Part shown: piece by piece, positions 7,993-17,089 of the stretch
Layout of the letters: each line of letters starts with the position of its first letter
Numbering within the stretch: position 1 is the stretch's first letter
Assembly: GCA_016718605.1 (NCBI GenBank)
Contig: JADKCY010000020.1
Span: forward strand, 1-35,791
Reading direction: 5' to 3'
From: Lysobacterales bacterium
GTDB taxonomy: Bacteria > Pseudomonadota > Gammaproteobacteria > Xanthomonadales > Xanthomonadaceae
DNA: 35,791 bases
Made by a program: the position numbers and the translations under genes
The notes under the pieces: model-generated
The model's database searches: none
Told to the model about the DNA's origin: nothing
What the model saw: only the letters and a program-made list of their open reading frames with translations

Positions 7993-10341
7993 ATGAAGCG
8001 CACCTACACCGGCGAGCAAGCACAGATCATCGAACACGACCGTGGCAACGCACTGGTTCGGGCCAGCGCCGGATCCGGGAAATCGACCACGTTGGAGGCC
8101 AGGGTGGTCCGCCTGGTCCAATCCGGATGGCGGGCCAACCGGGTCATGATGTGCGTGTTCAATCGCGACAATGCCGACGACTTCACGCGTCGGATGACGA
8201 CGCATTTCGCCACCGATAGTCTTCCGCTGGTGCGCACCTATCACGCCTTGGCAAAGGGCATGACCGACCGGCTGACGCGCCTTGGGGCAATGCCCAAGTG
8301 GCGACTCGTCACTCAGGATCGTGAGCTCACTGCCCTCTCGATGAATGCGCTGAAGGCGACCGGCACGGCACCGCTTCGTAAGCGGCCAGCCGAGCTGGTA
8401 GAGGAGTTTGCCTCCTACATTGACCTACGCAAGTCCGCTATCGATGGCCACGCGCTGATCGGCACGCGCTTTTCACCTGACGCAGTCAGTGTCTTCGCGG
8501 AGGCATTCAAGGCGTTCGAACACCTCCGCGAAGTCCAAGGCGTGCGGTTCTTCAATGACCTGATCTACGACCTCATGCTGACCCTGCGAGCCGAGCCCTC
8601 CCTGTGGGCGCAGTTCACCGGGAAGCTGGACCATGCGCTTTTCGATGAATTCCAGGACATCAATGGCATCACCTTTGAACTCCTGCAAGGGCTGACGCGT
8701 GAGGGCACCCATACCATGGCCTGCGGCGATCCAGCGCAGTCGATCTACGCCTTTCGCGGCGCGCAGGTGGAGTTCATCACGGACCGATTTGCCCACGCCT
8801 ACGCACCGGTCACGCACTACAGCCTGCAGTACACCTTTCGGTTTGGCCACGAAGTCGCCTATGCCGCGAGTGCTTTGATCAGCCATAACAAGGCAGGCGG
8901 TGAATGTCTGACCGTGGCGCACCCGAGTTGTCCAAGTACACCGATCGAGCTCCATACCTATGCGCCAGATCAGGCCATCGGCATTGCCGGGATGCTCTCG
9001 CACGCGCATCAACGGCATGAGCTTCATCACGCCTGCGTTCTGGTCCGCAATTTTTCTGCAGCGATCCCACTGGAGATGGAATTGTTGCGCGCCGGCATTC
9101 CCTTCTTTGTGGACGGGCGTGAGCCGCTCACGCGGGTACCGGAAGTCACCGCGCAAATTGCCATTCTGAAGTCGGTGGCCGATGTGCCACTGACCGATCC
9201 CGAGCTCCAGTCCCTGCTGCGCTACCCGACCCTCTACCTCACCGGCCCCATTCAGGCCACGCTGACGCAGCACGTGGCGAAACGATGCGGACAGATGCGG
9301 CTGCACGAGGCGCTTCGTGACGCCCTGCGCGCGATGTCCGGCGTCGATACACGACAGTCAGAAGCGATCCGGCAGCGTGCCGACATCCTCGCCACCATGG
9401 CAACGGACTTCGGGAGCACCGCCCATCCCCGTGCCGGCTTGCAACGCTATGCCCAACTGACGCAGCTCGATCAAACGATCGCGAAGGCAACCGCGTCCGT
9501 GACCAAGGCGAACGAACTGAGCGCGACCAAAGCGGCATTCGAGCAGTACGCAGGACGCCACGCAACGGTGAAAGCATTGCTGCAGGAATGGGAGATGACC
9601 GCTGGCGAGTCAGATCAACGTCCACTCGTCGACCACATCCGCATCACCTCCATACACCGATCCAAGGGCGACGAATACCCGTGGACCATTGTTGCTGGGC
9701 TGGACCACGCGATCATTCCGGGCGCCGACCCCATCGACCTCGAAGAGGAGCGGCGACTCATGTACGTCGCCATGACCCGCGCAAAGCACCGCCTCACCCT
9801 GCTTGCGCCGATCAGCAAGAACTGGGAACGGGCAATGGCCCTCGAGCGTCTGATCAAACTGGGTCACCGCGTGCTCATCGAGAGCCAAAAGTGGGTCGGC
9901 ACGCAGTCACGATTTATCGACGAGGCCGATCTGGACGCTGCCAAGTCCGTGGCCAATGCGCTGACTGGCTCGCAGAGCGCGGTACACGCCGGCAATCCTT
10001 CGTTGGTCAAGCGCTACTTCGAGGCGATTGGAAAAACCGCGCCCGCGATCACCGCACCCTCGGCGCTGCAGAGCACAACGAGCCGCTCTGGCAGTTCGTC
10101 GACTGCCCTCCCCCAAGACACGCCGCGCCACAGCGAATTTGCAGACATTCGTGCCGGCAATGACGTGCAGATCGGCGATCTATTGATGAGCAGAAACCGC
10201 CGTGAGCAGGGTACGGTGATTGAGATCATGCCGACCGGCACTCTGAAACTCCGAAAACCCAACGGGGGGACGTTTGCCACCCTGCCATTGCCGGGTCAGT
10301 GGCTGCATGCAAAGCGCTTGACCAGCACAGATTCGTTGTGA
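7993..10341 (+). CDS. UvrD/Rep-family DNA helicase
   Basis: The 782-aa product is a superfamily 1A helicase that would unwind DNA 3' to 5' using ATP. Visible motifs: QAQIIEH (Q motif, residues 9-15), ASAGSGKST Walker A (24-32), FDEFQD Walker B (about 216-221), GDPAQSIYAFRGA motif III (244-256), SIHRSKGDE motif V (about 553-561) and RRLMYVAMTRAKHRL motif VI (587-601). Residues 727-775 form a small beta domain (GTVIEIMPTGTLKLRKPNGG) like the C-terminal tudor-type domain of UvrD/PcrA. ATG 7993 is chosen because the Q motif follows at once; sequence before it in the frame overlaps the Myb-like gene. The frame is intact. It may serve replication or repair of the element. Confidence 0.9.
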   Translation: MKRTYTGEQAQIIEHDRGNALVRASAGSGKSTTLEARVVRLVQSGWRANRVMMCVFNRDNADDFTRRMTTHFATDSLPLVRTYHALAKGMTDRLTRLGAMPKWRLVTQDRELTALSMNALKATGTAPLRKRPAELVEEFASYIDLRKSAIDGHALIGTRFSPDAVSVFAEAFKAFEHLREVQGVRFFNDLIYDLMLTLRAEPSLWAQFTGKLDHALFDEFQDINGITFELLQGLTREGTHTMACGDPAQSIYAFRGAQVEFITDRFAHAYAPVTHYSLQYTFRFGHEVAYAASALISHNKAGGECLTVAHPSCPSTPIELHTYAPDQAIGIAGMLSHAHQRHELHHACVLVRNFSAAIPLEMELLRAGIPFFVDGREPLTRVPEVTAQIAILKSVADVPLTDPELQSLLRYPTLYLTGPIQATLTQHVAKRCGQMRLHEALRDALRAMSGVDTRQSEAIRQRADILATMATDFGSTAHPRAGLQRYAQLTQLDQTIAKATASVTKANELSATKAAFEQYAGRHATVKALLQEWEMTAGESDQRPLVDHIRITSIHRSKGDEYPWTIVAGLDHAIIPGADPIDLEEERRLMYVAMTRAKHRLTLLAPISKNWERAMALERLIKLGHRVLIESQKWVGTQSRFIDEADLDAAKSVANALTGSQSAVHAGNPSLVKRYFEAIGKTAPAITAPSALQSTTSRSGSSSTALPQDTPRHSEFADIRAGNDVQIGDLLMSRNRREQGTVIEIMPTGTLKLRKPNGGTFATLPLPGQWLHAKRLTSTDSL

Positions 10342-10376
10342 AACCTACCCCCTAACTGCTCACGCAGCGAAGGCAA

Positions 10377-10446
10377 CCCCGGCCCAAAGCGGGGACACGA
10401 AAACCCCTGAGGGCCACCTCAGGGTGGTCCTCATTTGGAGGACCCA
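10377..10446 (+). promoter_or_regulatory. Structured 5' leader, copy G (ACACGAAA type)
   Basis: The first hairpin is CCCCG (10377-10381), 8-nt loop, CGGGG (10390-10394), followed at once by ACACGAAA. CCCTGAG/CTCAGGG forms the second hairpin (10405-10411 with 10418-10424). GGTCCTC (10426-10432) pairs fully with GAGGACC (10438-10444), burying the ribosome binding site of the gene at 10447. GAGGGCC (10409-10415) offers an alternative partner for GGTCCTC with one G-U pair, which would free the site. Confidence 0.65.
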
Positions 10447-10752
10447 ATGATTTTCAAATCAAGCTACCGAGGCGTGACGGATTACGCCTCAAATGGCCGA
10501 CGCATCTCCGTGGCATTTGCTGAGTACCCTCTCGGCGAACGCGACTTAAATCTTCCTTGTGGCGCGGTGTATCCACAGGGCAACACGCGACTTTCAGCGC
10601 AGGAGGTCTCTTTCCTGCAGATGGAACTCGGGCGTCTGCATCTCGTGGCGCGAACCGTCCATGAGCTGAAGCCCGCGGACCGGTTGTTCGTTGTCCACAG
10701 CGACGGCAAGGCATTCGTTCCCACCGGGGAGAACATCGATGCCGCATGTTGA
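10447..10752 (+). CDS. Unknown 101-aa protein
   Basis: I do not recognise this protein. It looks like a small soluble alpha/beta protein (MIFKSSYRGVTDYASNGRRI at the start; VSFLQMELGRLHLVARTVHE in the middle, a likely amphipathic helix). ATG 10447 directly follows the hairpin that masks a GGAGGA ribosome binding site, so its translation is probably controlled by the leader. It overlaps the next start by 14 bp, giving coupled translation of a three-gene run (10447-11326). Confidence 0.65.
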   Translation: MIFKSSYRGVTDYASNGRRISVAFAEYPLGERDLNLPCGAVYPQGNTRLSAQEVSFLQMELGRLHLVARTVHELKPADRLFVVHSDGKAFVPTGENIDAAC

Positions 10753-10987
10753 GATTCTCATCACGCAGCAGGTGGATCTCCCCCGCTTTACCGTCTACCC
10801 AGGCGAGCGCTGGTCCTTCGATACGCAGCGCGAATATCTAGGGAAACCGGCCGGAAACTACCTACGGGTCAAGCAGGCCCAAGAAGGCGGTGGTCTGCGT
10901 CTTGGTGGCGGCGTCATTCCCAGTGAGGCCATCACCATTCTTCCGGAGGTGGGCGCATGTCGGTGCTACGAGCGGAGTCAGCCATGA
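10739..10987 (+). CDS. Unknown 82-aa beta-rich protein
   Basis: The family is not recognised. The sequence suggests a compact beta-barrel: MPHVEILITQQVDLPRF, FTVYPGERWSFDTQREY and a glycine-rich GGGLRLGGGVIPSEAITIL. Start ATG 10739 lies inside the previous gene and has GGGGAG upstream. The stop overlaps the next ATG (ATGA at 10984), so translation is probably coupled. A C-terminal cysteine pair (CRCYERS) is visible. Confidence 0.65.
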   Translation: MPHVEILITQQVDLPRFTVYPGERWSFDTQREYLGKPAGNYLRVKQAQEGGGLRLGGGVIPSEAITILPEVGACRCYERSQP

Positions 10988-11326
10988 CCACGCCCGAGTA
11001 CCAGATCTTTCACAAGCGAGAGCCTCTTCAACGAGGTACACATCCAAGCCATGGGATTCACCCGCAACACCAATGGCTACGTGTATGCACGTACCTCAGA
11101 AGAGGCGGAAGCCTTGATGACCCTGCATCGGCAACACCAAGGTTGCCGTGTCCGCAAGGTCGTGGCCAGACCGGCACTGGAACAGGACATTCGCCGATAC
11201 ACCTTCGTTGAGCAGATCGTGAATCTGCCGGCGGAGATCGCCAAGGCGGAATACCTCCGAAGGGACTACCCCACGAACTGGCACACCCTTCCACCAAGCT
11301 ACGCGCTGCCCTCCACGGCCGCGTGA
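10984..11326 (+). pseudogene. Unknown about 113-aa protein with one frameshift near 11015
   Basis: The ATGA overlap at 10984 marks the expected start (MTTPEYQIFHK), but that frame ends at 11211 in noncoding-like text. The protein-like text continues in another frame as SLFNEVHIQAMGFTRNTNGY and runs to 11326. The shift lies near 11012-11018, where one extra base would explain it. From the internal ATG at 11051 an intact 91-aa frame remains, and it might still be made. The family is unknown; an alpha/beta fold with a basic patch (HRQHQGCRVRKVV) is visible. A terminator follows. Confidence 0.5.
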
Positions 11327-11339
11327 ACACCAACCCCAC

Positions 11340-11369
11340 AAGACGCCCGCACTGCGGGCGTCTTCATTT
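11340..11369 (+). terminator. Intrinsic terminator after the 10447-11326 run
   Basis: An 11-bp stem (11340-11350 with 11354-11364, loop ACT) is followed by CATTTC. It ends the three-gene run; the next start codon is only 12 nt further on, so this hairpin may also act as an attenuator for the gene at 11381. Confidence 0.75.
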
Positions 11370-11380
11370 CGGGAGTACAC

Positions 11381-12484
11381 ATGAAAGTAGAACAACTGCT
11401 GCCGACGACAGCGCCAGGCCAAGAGCTTTTCATTGACCGGGAGACGCTGAGGCGTGTCGGTCTCTGTTCCTATCTCGCGTCGACCAAATGCCTGGCCCGC
11501 TATCGATTGATCGATCCCGGCCTTCCCCTTGGCGCGATGATTGAGGCTGCCAAGGCTCGCGCACCGGAGCTTCCCACGCACCACACGCGTGTGAGTCTGG
11601 ATGCAGATGCCAATGTCATCGTCCTGCTGATGAACGAAGAGGCGAACCCCGTGCTCTGGCAATCAGAGCCCATGCCCATGGAGGACGCGGACTATCGCGA
11701 CGTGGTGAACGTCCTCGCGCGCTTCAACGCGTGGCAGGTTGGGCATAGCGGACAGTATCGCTGCGCCCATAGCGTGGACTGGCTGTACCCGCTGATCCCC
11801 GAAGCGAACACCTATCGCAGCATGTTTGAAAGCCTGACGGATGGGGATATTGAGGTCTATTTCGGGGAAGACATTCGCGTTCGTCTTTCCAAGATGATCG
11901 CACCCTTGGGCCTCAAGCCACCGCACCGCCGCATGACCTGCCGGATACCGGAGTATCCCTACCTCCATGAAGTCTTCTCGGTCAACATCCCCACAAATGC
12001 CGGTGTGGTCTTCGCCAGTACGGAGTTTTCGTCGTTACGGCACGCCCTCGCAAGGCTCGGCCCAGAGGAACTCACAGATCTGCTGGAGCGCTACGTCGCC
12101 CTTTTGCAGGGTATTCATCGCCCCATCTTTCAGGACCAGCAGGCCACACCCTCGACGCAACGCGCTCAATCCGAGGCCGTTGCCGAATGCAGTCCTCAAG
12201 GGGATCTGTTTGGGGGCACATCGGGCATGATGGGTTCTACCCCGATCACGCCCATCGCCACAGCCATATCAACGGTCGCCGAGGCGGCCAATGAGGATGA
12301 GGCGACAGACGAGTCGCCCATCAGCCAGGAGCTCGGCCTGCTGCGAATTACCGGACAGCGTGCCGATCTGCCAACGGTGCAGCTACGTCTTTATCCCCAG
12401 ATCAAGAACCTATTGCTGACTGCCGGAGCCAGCTACAAGCGTGGTGGCTTCGAGTTTCCTCACACCTCAATCCCATTGAGGTGA
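11381..12484 (+). CDS. Polyvalent-type protein preceding methyltransferase
   Basis: The 367-aa product has an N-terminal domain of about 260 residues (with WLYPLIPEANTYRSMFESL and VYFGEDIRVRLSKMIAPLGL) that I associate with plasmid and integrative-element proteins of unknown role. A threonine/alanine-rich linker (about 270-315) follows. The end (LYPQIKNLLLTAGASYKRGG) matches the entry of a methyltransferase-linked domain. The stop overlaps a GTG start of the next gene (GTGA). The domain seems to be cut at this point: homologous proteins often continue unbroken into the methyltransferase, so a one-base deletion near 12465-12470 is as likely as true coupling. Confidence 0.65.
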   Translation: MKVEQLLPTTAPGQELFIDRETLRRVGLCSYLASTKCLARYRLIDPGLPLGAMIEAAKARAPELPTHHTRVSLDADANVIVLLMNEEANPVLWQSEPMPMEDADYRDVVNVLARFNAWQVGHSGQYRCAHSVDWLYPLIPEANTYRSMFESLTDGDIEVYFGEDIRVRLSKMIAPLGLKPPHRRMTCRIPEYPYLHEVFSVNIPTNAGVVFASTEFSSLRHALARLGPEELTDLLERYVALLQGIHRPIFQDQQATPSTQRAQSEAVAECSPQGDLFGGTSGMMGSTPITPIATAISTVAEAANEDEATDESPISQELGLLRITGQRADLPTVQLRLYPQIKNLLLTAGASYKRGGFEFPHTSIPLR

Positions 12485-13056
12485 TCGAATGCCTGCGTGC
12501 AGGCGAGACGGTCAATCCGAAGAAGGACTACCAGTTCTTTGAAACACCTGACGAGCTCGCCATCCGCGTTGTCGAAGCAACCGGTGACGTGCGTGGCCGG
12601 CGTGTCCTTGAGCCCAGTGCGGGCCGCGGGAAGTTGGCCGATCTCGCCAAGGCTGCAGGTGCCGAAGTGGTCACTGTGGAGGCTTGGGATCTCAATGCCA
12701 AAGTGCTCCGGGACAAAGGATACGTCGTCCACGAAGGGGACTTCCTGAGTCTGACGCCCGCAGATCTCGGCCTCTTCGATGCGATCGTGGCGAACCCACC
12801 GTTCACTCGCAATGCCGACATTCGCCATGTCGAACACATGCTCACCTTCCTGAAGCCAGGCGGTGTACTGAGCGTGATCACCTCGGCCCACTGGGACATC
12901 GCCAACCATGCGCACGCAAAGCGCTTCAAACAATGGATTGCGAATGCCGGTGTGACCGTCGAGGAGGTGCCCGCAGGGACATTCAAGGAATCCGGGACGT
13001 CAGTTCCCACGCGACACCTGATCTACGTCAATAACAAGGCAGCAATAGCCGCCTAA
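12481..13056 (+). CDS. Adenine-specific DNA methyltransferase-like protein
   Basis: The 191-aa product carries SAM-binding motif I (LEPSAGRG, residues 43-50), an acidic end of strand 2 (VEAWD, 66-70), GDF at 87-89 and catalytic motif IV NPPF (105-108). These are the marks of N6-adenine DNA methyltransferases. The start FFETPDELAIRVVE is typical of the sequence preceding motif I in such enzymes. GTG 12481 overlaps the previous stop, and no ribosome binding site of note is present, so expression depends on coupling or on a fusion with the gene before. No target-recognition domain is obvious. It could mask the element DNA from host restriction. Confidence 0.75.
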   Translation: MIECLRAGETVNPKKDYQFFETPDELAIRVVEATGDVRGRRVLEPSAGRGKLADLAKAAGAEVVTVEAWDLNAKVLRDKGYVVHEGDFLSLTPADLGLFDAIVANPPFTRNADIRHVEHMLTFLKPGGVLSVITSAHWDIANHAHAKRFKQWIANAGVTVEEVPAGTFKESGTSVPTRHLIYVNNKAAIAA

Positions 13057-13061
13057 ACCCA

Positions 13062-13092
13062 AACCCCGCCGCAGTGTTGGCGGGGTTTTTTT
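13062..13092 (+). terminator. Intrinsic terminator after methyltransferase gene
   Basis: A 9-bp stem AACCCCGCC/GGCGGGGTT (13062-13070 with 13079-13087) is followed by seven T (13086-13092). It is a clear rho-independent terminator. Confidence 0.9.
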
Positions 13093-13342
13093 ACCTCGGA
13101 GGGAGATAGGACGTAGAGCAATCTCGCCGGCGTCCGCCAACCCTCGGCCCTGATCGACAAGACAAAAAACAACGTGCACCAGTGCCGCTCATTTGGGTTT
13201 GCCAAAGCGTGCGACATCCTCGCTCGCTCGCATTCCCTTGGTCGCGGAAGCACTTCATCACGCTCACCCTTCGCCGCCATGACCTTGCCGCGCGCCCCTA
13301 CGCCACGCGCTACACTGCACCGTCAAGTACTGGAGGGTTGCC

Positions 13343-14726
13343 ATGGGAATCGTGCGCTCCGTTAAAGACTTAGCCATTGGCGGCATGAAGCTCTGCGCAA
13401 AGGCCATCAGCAAGACTGCCGAGTACGGCAATGAGCATCGCGACACGATCGCTTCCACCCTAGCCACCACAACTAGGTTGGCCGGAACGGCCGTGAAAGT
13501 GTTGGCTCAGTCGTGGCGGACACCAGCACCAAAATGACCAAACATCTTGCGCAAAGAGCAGCGTCATCAGACAGCGCCGCAGGCAAAGCGGTTGGCTATG
13601 TCGGCGCCGCCGCGACGGGCGCGCTCGCAGGTCTCGGGCACCTCACCAAGGCCGCCGGCAGCCGGGAGTGGGCAGCGCCCATATCGGCGGGCACGGCATC
13701 GCTCGCGACCGGACCTTTCGATGGCCAGCGAAACTCTCGACTCGTTGCTGTCGCCCGGTCCGACCTGCAAGCGAAGCGCGACGACTCGCCCGACGTGGGG
13801 GGTCTTCGCCAAGCGCGCAGAAGCACTTCAGCGCTCCATTGCGTTGGCTCAACGCACGTCACGCAGGAAGGACCTGCTAGATCGGCTCGTCATCGGTGGC
13901 GTCACCCTGTCCACTTTGGTCGCACACCCGCATGACGTCCCCCCTCAGATAGAGGCGGCCTTTGCCTTGGCGTACCCCGGTCTCGCTGCCTCTGCGTCCT
14001 TCAGCGACGCGGTCGCCCGGATGAGCAGTGCAGAGCTTTCCGGTCTCGTCGCTGGCGTGAAGGGGAAGCTCTTCGAGCTGCAACTCGTCGACTATCTCAA
14101 CTCCGGGTGTTCTTCCTGCGGGTACAAGCAAGTCTCGCTGAGTCGGCTACCCAGCCAGGTTGGGATCTGGTGGTGACCGACTCCTCGGGCGCGTCGCCGA
14201 AGTCCTGCAGGCCAAGGCACCGAGTCCGTCGCCACGTCAAGGAAGCCTTGGCCAACCCCGGGATTGACGTCGTCACGACGTCTGAGGTCTTCGCCCAGCT
14301 CAGCGCACTGGGTGCGGCCCAGACAGTCCGCGACAGCGTATCTCCGAGGCAGCACTCGAGTCTGCGGTCACGGCGGCCACATCCGCCGGCACCGGTCTGG
14401 ATGCCGCCGACTTGCTACCGTCCGCTCTTGGTCTTGCTGTGATCAGTCTCTCTGTCTTCATGGACACGTCCCTGACTCCGGAAGAACGCGTCGCCGCAAT
14501 CGGTGAACGGGTGGGCAGGGCAGGTGTGTCAACCGCCACAGGCAAGGCTCTGATGGTCGCTACCGGCACCTGGTGGATCGGTCTCGTCGGTGGTGTCGCC
14601 ACTCATTGGTTGGCGTCCAATGGGCGGGCGAAGCGCGCTCAGTTGAACCAGCTCGAAGCCATGCTGGGTACACTCAAGTCGGTGGACCAGCGTGAGCAGA
14701 GGCTGCTGCCAAAGCTGGTGGTTTGA
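13343..14726 (+). pseudogene. Large unknown protein, at least five frameshifts
   Basis: A good ribosome binding site (GGAGGG) precedes ATG 13343 (MGIVRSVKDLAIGGM). The text then crosses frames: VADTSTKMTKHLAQRAASSD after 13512; later MASETLDSLL, LLDRLVIGGVTLSTLVAH and VKGKLFELQLVDYLNSG in a second frame. SLAESATQPGWDLVVTDSSG follows after 14135, and SEAALESAVTAATSAGTGLD to the end in the third. Read as one gene it would give about 460 aa. Small alanine/glycine-rich hydrophobic segments (GAAATGALAGLG; STATGKALMVATGTWWIGLV) suggest contact with membranes. The GWDLVVTD piece recalls nuclease-like folds, but I cannot confirm it. It is decayed, or badly assembled. Confidence 0.6.
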
Positions 14727-14824
14727 GGCTGTGCGCGGAAGTGTTGAACCTTCCTCACGTCGCTTCGGGCCGGAGAGGTCTTGCCAAGATGACGTTTCCA
14801 ACACGCAGGGTTCTGTCCGAGGCA

Positions 14825-14989
14825 CTACAACCAGCTGATGGCCTCAGCTTCCTGGCGGCATTCCTCTAAGGTGCGCGTCTGCTTGCCCGGATGGATCCAG
14901 TGGTCCACTCCCCCATGGTAAGAACAGGCGCCCTGCCCTGTTGCACCAGATTTCCACCCGTCATTGCAGACGGCCCTTCGCGATGCGGT
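14825..14989 (-). pseudogene. DUF3761-like C-terminal remnant
   Basis: This frame has no start codon. It encodes CNDGWKSGATGQGACSYHGG followed by VDHWIHPGKQTRTLEECRQE and ends at 14825. The pattern C-x-DG-x(3)-S/G...GxCSxHGGV is the hallmark of DUF3761 domains. In another frame just upstream lies MRHGFRYEPHREGPSAM, so a frameshift separates the N-terminal part. It might originally have been the C-terminal domain of the frameshifted membrane protein gene that ends at 15020. Confidence 0.55.
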
Positions 14990-15019
14990 TCATACCTGAA
15001 CCCGTGCCGCATGCAAACA

Positions 15020-15802
15020 TCAATCAAGGTGCTTACGGGGCGAGTTGATTCGAAGAAAATGCGAATAGGCAAGTCCGTAGGAATGGGTGGCCATGACCGC
15101 CGTCACATATCCCACGGCACCCCGATACAACGATGAGCCAAACGACGCTCCTACCGTCAACCGTCAGTACCACGACCGTTATGAGTGCGCCAACGATCAA
15201 AAGTGCGCCCACGAGCAAGGCCGGTCCCGCTGCGCTGATAATTCCCAGGTCGTGGGCTCTGGGTCATTCTGCACGAACATCTCTGCAGCAAACCCCAATC
15301 CACAGTAAACAGCCCACGCCACAATCCACGTCAACGGATTGAGAGCGAGCCTACGTAACTGGACGCCCAACCTGTTCACGTACCGCGCCGGAAGCTGGTT
15401 CGGAGCCGCAGTGGACGGGGGAATTGCGGTTTGAGAGTGCTTGGGAGGAGTGATCAAACCCTGAGAATGAGCAGCCGGTACAGAAGCGGATGCCGAGCGA
15501 GCAGTCGATTCTTGCGCCTTCATTTGGTTTGGGGTTCGCGACAGGGCGTTCGGAACCCACAGATCGCGCCTGATTCGATGGGCCAGATCCTCTTCAGGAC
15601 AGCCCGAGCGAAGCCACGTGACAACATCACGGGACGAAATTGTTCCCTTGACCGGAGTCGCCACCAGGAGTGGCTCATCCAGGTACAGCTGATATGCGTC
15701 CAGCGCCGCCTTGACCTCGCGGGCGGACATCAGTGGACCACTGCCTTGCCGAAACAATGGCGTGTTTGGTCCTAAGCGGTGATGCGTTTCGATCCCGGCC
15801 AT
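15020..15802 (-). pseudogene. Membrane protein, frameshifted twice
   Basis: The first frame (from 15802, or from the internal ATG at 15730) gives a soluble domain (SAREVKAALDAYQLYLDEPL, HRIRRDLWVPNALS), a proline/serine-rich linker and one transmembrane helix (PLTWIVAWAVYCGLGFA). That frame runs to 15197 in unlikely text. A second frame continues with LLVGALLIVGALITVVVLTV and SVVWLIVVS near 15218-15120. A third gives YRGAVGYVTAVMATHSYGLA down to a stop at 15020. The whole would be about 260 aa with three or four membrane segments. The N-terminal part resembles domains of 'DUF4339/GYF-like' membrane proteins only loosely. It is convergent with the decayed gene at 13343-14726. Confidence 0.55.
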
Positions 15803-16139
15803 GCACGAGGTGCCCGCTCACCTGATCCAATGAATCCACTATCGCATACGTGCAGTTCGGGAAGAATGCCCTCTCGGCTCGGCCTGTCGTTCCAGCGTCA
15901 TGACATCTTCGGGCAAGACAACAGCTGCGTACGTTACGAACACCTATAAATTGCGGGCCTGATGCGCGCGTGCTTTCCTGGGATGATTCACCTCAGGAAA
16001 CGCTACCGTGACGCGTCGCGCGTGGACACGACATCTCAAGGATAAAGGCAAGACCGAACCGCGATCGCGCAAGTCACCCTGCCCTGTAAACCACCTCATC
16101 GATGAGACGTGCGGACGTCGAAACGAAGGCAACGCCCGC
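15803..16139. other. Intergenic stretch before RusA-like gene
   Basis: No gene is supported. The sequence holds the divergent control region of the decayed membrane protein gene and the resolvase gene. A TATAAAT at 15946-15952 has no matching -35 box at normal spacing. A GTG at 16008 preceded by AGGAAA opens an in-frame extension of the resolvase that has no family resemblance. Confidence 0.4.
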
Positions 16140-16619
16140 GTGCATGAGCGCATGCAGATTTACCCGATCCGTGCGGTTCCCAAACCCACGATGACCCATG
16201 CGGATCGCTGGAACAAGCGTCCGCCAGTGCTCCGCTATCGCGCCTATGGGGATCTGCTTCGTTGGCATCGGGCCTCACTGCCGACCGCCTATCTGTTGCT
16301 GGCGTGCTTTACGCCGCCGGCGAGCCTGAGCAGCAAGAAGCGGCTGCAGATGATCGGGTATAGCCATCAGGTAAAACCGGATGCCTCAAACCTGCAAAAG
16401 GCATTGGAGGACCACCTCATGCCCAACGCGGACCAGAAGATCTATGACGGCCGGTGCATCAAGCTCTGGGGACATCAAGACTTGGTGTGCATCATCGACA
16501 CCCGTGGCCTTCGGCTGGAAATCGCAGACGTGGCCCTGATCGCGCACGCACGCACGATGGAAGAAATCCCCATGCTTTCGGCCCTCATTCCTGCAAGTGG
16601 CGAAACACAAGCTGGCTAG
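16140..16619 (+). CDS. RusA-like Holliday junction resolvase
   Basis: RusA-family enzymes cut Holliday junctions as small dimers during phage and element recombination. Visible here are the family start MQIYPIRAVPKPTMTHADRW with the basic KRPPVLRYRAY that follows. The core is HQVKPDASNLQKALEDHLMP, where the first catalytic aspartate is kept but the second position of the usual KPDxDN reads serine, and it is followed by IYDGRCIKLWG. The length (159 aa) is slightly above the E. coli enzyme (120 aa). I chose GTG 16140, with GAAGG 10 nt upstream; ATG 16152 would lose only four residues, and an extension to GTG 16008 is unlikely. The next gene follows after 29 bp. Confidence 0.75.
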   Translation: MHERMQIYPIRAVPKPTMTHADRWNKRPPVLRYRAYGDLLRWHRASLPTAYLLLACFTPPASLSSKKRLQMIGYSHQVKPDASNLQKALEDHLMPNADQKIYDGRCIKLWGHQDLVCIIDTRGLRLEIADVALIAHARTMEEIPMLSALIPASGETQAG

Positions 16620-16648
16620 GATGGCTTCACCCAGTATGGAGAACCCGC

Positions 16649-17044
16649 ATGACCACGGAAGCCGCATTGTTTGTCGCCCACAACGCCACACGGACCAAAT
16701 TGATCGCTGTCCCTGAGCGTGCAGTACGACACCTCATTGGCAAGACCTCGATCTGGCGCGTCGTTGGACCCGGCGCGGATGCGCTGGGCATCCCCGCCGC
16801 ACTCGCGGAGCGCGTCATCAACTGGGTCAATCCCGCCACGCGAAAGATCGCCGTCGCGAGCGCCATCGATGTTGGCGTCATTTCATCAAACCGCGATAGT
16901 TTTGCCATGATCTTCGGGCCAGATGGCCAAGACGGTGACACACCGCATTCGATTGGCAGAGTTGTGCTGGACGAGGCACATCTGGACGCGATGCCAAACG
17001 CCATCCGCCCCGTGTTTCTGCAAGCCCGTTCACCCCGCGATTGA
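16649..17044 (+). CDS. Unknown 131-aa protein
   Basis: The family is not recognised. ATG 16649 has GGAG 9 nt upstream. The product looks alpha/beta and soluble: MTTEAALFVAHNATRTKLIA, a central AALAERVINWVNPATRKIAV, and PHSIGRVVLDEAHLDAMPNA near the end. It sits 29 bp after the RusA-like gene and 45 bp before the small gene at 17090, so the three probably form one unit. Confidence 0.6.
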   Translation: MTTEAALFVAHNATRTKLIAVPERAVRHLIGKTSIWRVVGPGADALGIPAALAERVINWVNPATRKIAVASAIDVGVISSNRDSFAMIFGPDGQDGDTPHSIGRVVLDEAHLDAMPNAIRPVFLQARSPRD

Positions 17045-17089
17045 TGCGGTTACCGGCGCGGAGTACGTCCTGTGACCGAAGGAGCGACT

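Noticed and set aside
15930..15955. Sigma-70 promoter around TATAAAT
   Set aside because: No -35-like hexamer lies at 16-18 bp spacing.
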